From JANQQJ01 sp046290575 (GTDB lineage: Bacteria > Pseudomonadota > Alphaproteobacteria > SMXS01): DNA of 64,000 nucleotides. Both the position numbers and the translations under genes were made by a program. Positions 62,096 to 64,000 of the stretch are shown here, piece after piece; within the stretch, counting starts at the first letter, position 1, and each line of letters opens with the position of its first letter. Under the pieces are notes generated by a model. It did not search any database. It was given only the letters and a program-made list of their open reading frames with translations, and had not been told where the DNA came from. The DNA lies in the NCBI GenBank assembly GCA_046290575.1, contig JBKAGX010000003.1:62001-126000 (forward strand). The letters run 5' to 3'.

Positions 62096-62164
62096 CGTCC
62101 TTGCTCCTTAAAGCCGGGCAAAATCGCCTCGGCAGAATGATCGCGATTTCCTCAAAGGTGCTCT
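61894..62164. repeat. 271-bp region bounded by a perfect 19-bp inverted repeat
   Basis: AGAGCACCTTTGAGGAAAT at 61894-61912 is exactly the reverse complement of 62146-62164, with 233 bases between. Within it, GTTTCCGCTCTGGCG (61926-61940) and CGCCAGAGCGAAAC (62013-62026) form a nested, nearly perfect inverted repeat. One outer arm contains the stop codon of the cytochrome gene; the other includes the ribosome binding site of the DUF2235 gene. It could be a small invertible segment, an RNA structure or a non-autonomous element. No target-site duplication is visible at the ends. Confidence 0.75.
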
Positions 62165-63593
62165 AAAGCCCTTTCAGATATTCGATCAACGCCGACTTCT
62201 CGTCCGGCGCCAGCGTCGTGCCCCATTCGTGCCCGCTATTCCCGTTGCCCTTTTCAGCGGTATCAAAGCGAAACCCGGTTTCGGCCGCCTCCGGTCCGCT
62301 GGAAACGAACCCCACCTTGTCCAGATCGACCAGGTCATAGCCGCGGTAAAACACTTTTGGCCGTTCGCCGGGCGGGCTCAGCAGGTCATCAAGCGTCGGC
62401 ACAGATCCATTGTGCAGATAGGGGGCGAGCAACCAGACACCGGTCAACGGTCGCGCCACATAGCCTTTGGCGCCCTGTAAGGGGGCCTCATCAATGCCCA
62501 GCGCTGCGGTCAGCCGGTTCATCCGGTCGGCATGCGGTTGCTGCCACGCCCGCACATGCTCTGGATCAGTTCCAATCTCCACAAGCGGGATGGCGGTGCC
62601 GACGCGGTCCCCGTCCGGCGCGTGGCAGGAGGCGCAAGCGCGTGCGAAAACTTTTGCGCCTTCAGTGGCTCTGGCCGGATCGATACCCCCGGGATAAGGC
62701 GGGGGCGTGAGATCGCGCATATAGGCCTCGATCCAGTCATTGCGCTCATCGAAGGCGGTTCCGGGAAATGACCCTGCCCCTAGCGCCGATGTCGCGATCA
62801 CGCTGGCGACCGTCGTGGCTTCGCCTCCGGCATGCACCAGTTGGCCATCGCGTTGGCCCATCATCCAAAGGGCAGGGAAGTCCGTGTTGCCGACGCTGTC
62901 GTCCGCCGCCATCTGGGTCAGCACGAATTTTGGCAGATTAAAGGCGTCGTCCCGGCCAGGACCCCAGTCGGGACGGTCCTCCATCCAGGCCATTTCACCT
63001 TCGGCGATCAGCAGTGCCTTGCGGGTCGCGGGTATGATGGCGAATTTGTAGAGCGCGACATCGATCCAATCCATTTTGAAGTGGAGCGCCATTTCCGGCA
63101 GCAGGCGTGAGGAACTGAAGCGGCGGTCGTTGGCGGCGGCGAAGAGAAACCGCAACAGGGCCTGCACATCGACCGTGTGGCCCGGCCCGCCGACGGCAAA
63201 GCGAGGGTTCTCGCGCGGACTAAGCCTGTAGGACGTCGTATGGCAAAGCGCGCAGTTGACCGTAACGCGTTCAAAGCCTCTTCGCTTGATCGACAGTCCG
63301 ATGGGCAGGCGTTCGCCTTCTTCCCACGCAATACCGAACGCACCGTAACCGCCATAACCATCGATCAGATCGGGAAAGACCCGAGGCAGGATCATAAAGA
63401 TTGGGTAGGGAATGCCGGCCAGAAGCTCACCGCCAAGCGAGCCATATTTGAATTGCTCCGTTTCATCGGCAAAGTGCTGTTCGCCTTCTTTGAAGAACTT
63501 CCACCAGGTGATCCCGGCGACCGTGGCGACTAGGAAAAGGACAAAGCCCAGCGCGATCAGGGTGCGACGCTTCCAGGGTTTGGGGGCGCTCAT
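62163..63593 (-). CDS. Membrane-anchored di-heme cytochrome c family protein
   Basis: A 476-residue c-type cytochrome with an N-terminal membrane anchor (about 10-31) and two haem-binding CxxCH motifs: CALCH (114-118) and CASCH (320-324). The C-terminal segment YVARPLTGVWLLAPYLHNGSVPTLDDLL matches a di-heme family that includes bacterial cytochrome c peroxidase relatives and rubber oxygenase RoxA-type proteins, where HNGS lies near the haem. The substrate is unknown; a periplasmic oxidoreductase is likely. The stop codon lies in the outer arm of the inverted repeat. A paralogue follows upstream with an 9-base gap. Confidence 0.82.
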   Translation of the reverse strand: MSAPKPWKRRTLIALGFVLFLVATVAGITWWKFFKEGEQHFADETEQFKYGSLGGELLAGIPYPIFMILPRVFPDLIDGYGGYGAFGIAWEEGERLPIGLSIKRRGFERVTVNCALCHTTSYRLSPRENPRFAVGGPGHTVDVQALLRFLFAAANDRRFSSSRLLPEMALHFKMDWIDVALYKFAIIPATRKALLIAEGEMAWMEDRPDWGPGRDDAFNLPKFVLTQMAADDSVGNTDFPALWMMGQRDGQLVHAGGEATTVASVIATSALGAGSFPGTAFDERNDWIEAYMRDLTPPPYPGGIDPARATEGAKVFARACASCHAPDGDRVGTAIPLVEIGTDPEHVRAWQQPHADRMNRLTAALGIDEAPLQGAKGYVARPLTGVWLLAPYLHNGSVPTLDDLLSPPGERPKVFYRGYDLVDLDKVGFVSSGPEAAETGFRFDTAEKGNGNSGHEWGTTLAPDEKSALIEYLKGL

Positions 63594-63602
63594 GCCGCGC
63601 CT

Positions 63603-64000
63603 CTAGAAAGTCTTGAGGTGTTCAACGATCGCATCCTTGTCTTCGGGCGGCAGGTCGGTGCCATAGGCCGGGCCGTCATGGCCCCGGTTGCTGTTTCCAG
63701 CCCATTTTCCAGCGACGCACCGGTTGTCGTTATGGGCGTTATCCGGGTTGGCTTCTGCCGAGCAGTTGGCGCTCAGTGGGGAACCCGTGATGCAACGTGT
63801 TTCATACCTAAAGAATTCTTCGCCATCCTGTTCGGCGACATCGGAGATGAAGCCCAGCCTGTTGCGGTCGATGACGTCGTTGCCGCGGTAAAACACAGTC
63901 GGCCGGTTCTCCGCAGGTTCTAAAAGGTCCCGTATGGTCGGCACCGATCCGTTGTGCAGATAGGGTCCGCGCAACCAGATTCCGTCCAGCGGCATGTTGG
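63603..64000 (-). CDS. Second di-heme cytochrome-like gene, C-terminal part (runs off the window)
   Basis: The last 130 residues of a protein similar to the C-terminus of the cytochrome at 62163-63593: GIWLRGPYLHNGSVPTIRDLLEP, YRGNDVIDRNRLGFISD and GTDLPPEDKDAIVEHLKTF align with the matching parts of that gene. An inserted stretch with several cysteines (RCITGSPLSANCSAEANP, NRCVAG) is unique. The gene continues beyond position 64000, so the haem motifs are not visible. The paralogues point to a local duplication. Confidence 0.75.
   Translation of the reverse strand, partial: NMPLDGIWLRGPYLHNGSVPTIRDLLEPAENRPTVFYRGNDVIDRNRLGFISDVAEQDGEEFFRYETRCITGSPLSANCSAEANPDNAHNDNRCVAGKWAGNSNRGHDGPAYGTDLPPEDKDAIVEHLKTF

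Noticed and set aside
1..64000. CRISPR array, prophage or insertion sequence
   Set aside because: No regularly spaced repeat series, phage structural genes or transposase-like genes were seen; the only recombinase is the housekeeping XerD.

Overview
The window is a single chromosomal stretch of a Gram-negative alphaproteobacterium of fairly high GC content. This rests on gene content and order: cobS-cobT with a DnaJ-like gene and bolA; xerD divergent from aroK-aroB; secA next to argJ-GNAT-mutT; grxC, a nitrilase-family gene, DUF1178 and ubiG divergent from lysC-ptsP; and a HTH gene-ispG-hisS-prfA-prmC-DUF4167-clpB run. All are arrangements familiar from Rhodospirillales-like and related alphaproteobacteria. 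I cannot name the genus. No prophage, transposase, CRISPR array or rRNA operon is visible. Protein-coding density is high and no gene-free gap exceeds about 300 bases.

Layout. 1-8.3 kb is catabolic and accessory: a Rieske oxygenase with a SnoaL-like partner, a methyltransferase, a quinone oxidoreductase, a dienelactone hydrolase, a MAPEG protein, a DUF2141 protein and a large TonB-dependent receptor. 8.5-15.9 kb holds meaB, rpmB, a phytase-type esterase-like protein, a second (Tat-exported) dienelactone hydrolase, cobT-cobS, a J-domain protein and bolA. 15.9-25 kb holds a tandem universal stress protein, an AEC transporter, a CNNM/CorC-type protein, aroB, aroK, then divergently a 45-residue peptide gene, a large exported protein of unknown function, xerD and a malyl-CoA lyase-like gene. 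25-31 kb holds an alcohol-dehydrogenase-like gene, a large cysteine-rich lipoprotein, a FrnE/DsbA-like protein, accA and two small genes. 31-48 kb holds secA, argJ and its operon, a methyltransferase, comF, grxC, a haloalkane dehalogenase, ubiG, lysC, a nitronate monooxygenase and ptsP. 48-58 kb is the housekeeping run to clpB plus an M23 peptidase. 58.5-64 kb holds a lone tRNA-Ala(TGC), then an accessory block on the minus strand: two paralogous membrane cytochromes, a 271-bp inverted-repeat region, a DUF2235 hydrolase-like protein, a CARDB membrane protein and an unknown protein.

How the genes fit together. MeaB (chaperone of B12-dependent mutases), CobS/CobT (cobalt insertion in aerobic B12 synthesis) and a malyl-CoA/beta-methylmalyl-CoA lyase-like enzyme together suggest B12-dependent acyl-CoA carbon metabolism, although the mutase, CobN and the reductase/carboxylase are not in the window. 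The Rieske oxygenase, dienelactone hydrolases, dehalogenase, nitronate monooxygenase and quinone oxidoreductases suggest an organism used to aromatic or halogenated carbon.

Most interesting signals: (1) a perfect 19-bp inverted repeat (61894-61912 / 62146-62164) whose arm next to DUF2235 contains that gene's ribosome binding site; (2) the DUF2235-CARDB-unknown operon it controls or interrupts; (3) a lipoprotein at 26416-28527 in which all 20 mature cysteines other than the lipidated one fall into ten close pairs arranged in three repeats; (4) a 45-codon membrane peptide gene overlapping a large unknown exported protein; and (5) a heat-shock-like clpB promoter with a palindrome between its -35 and -10 boxes.
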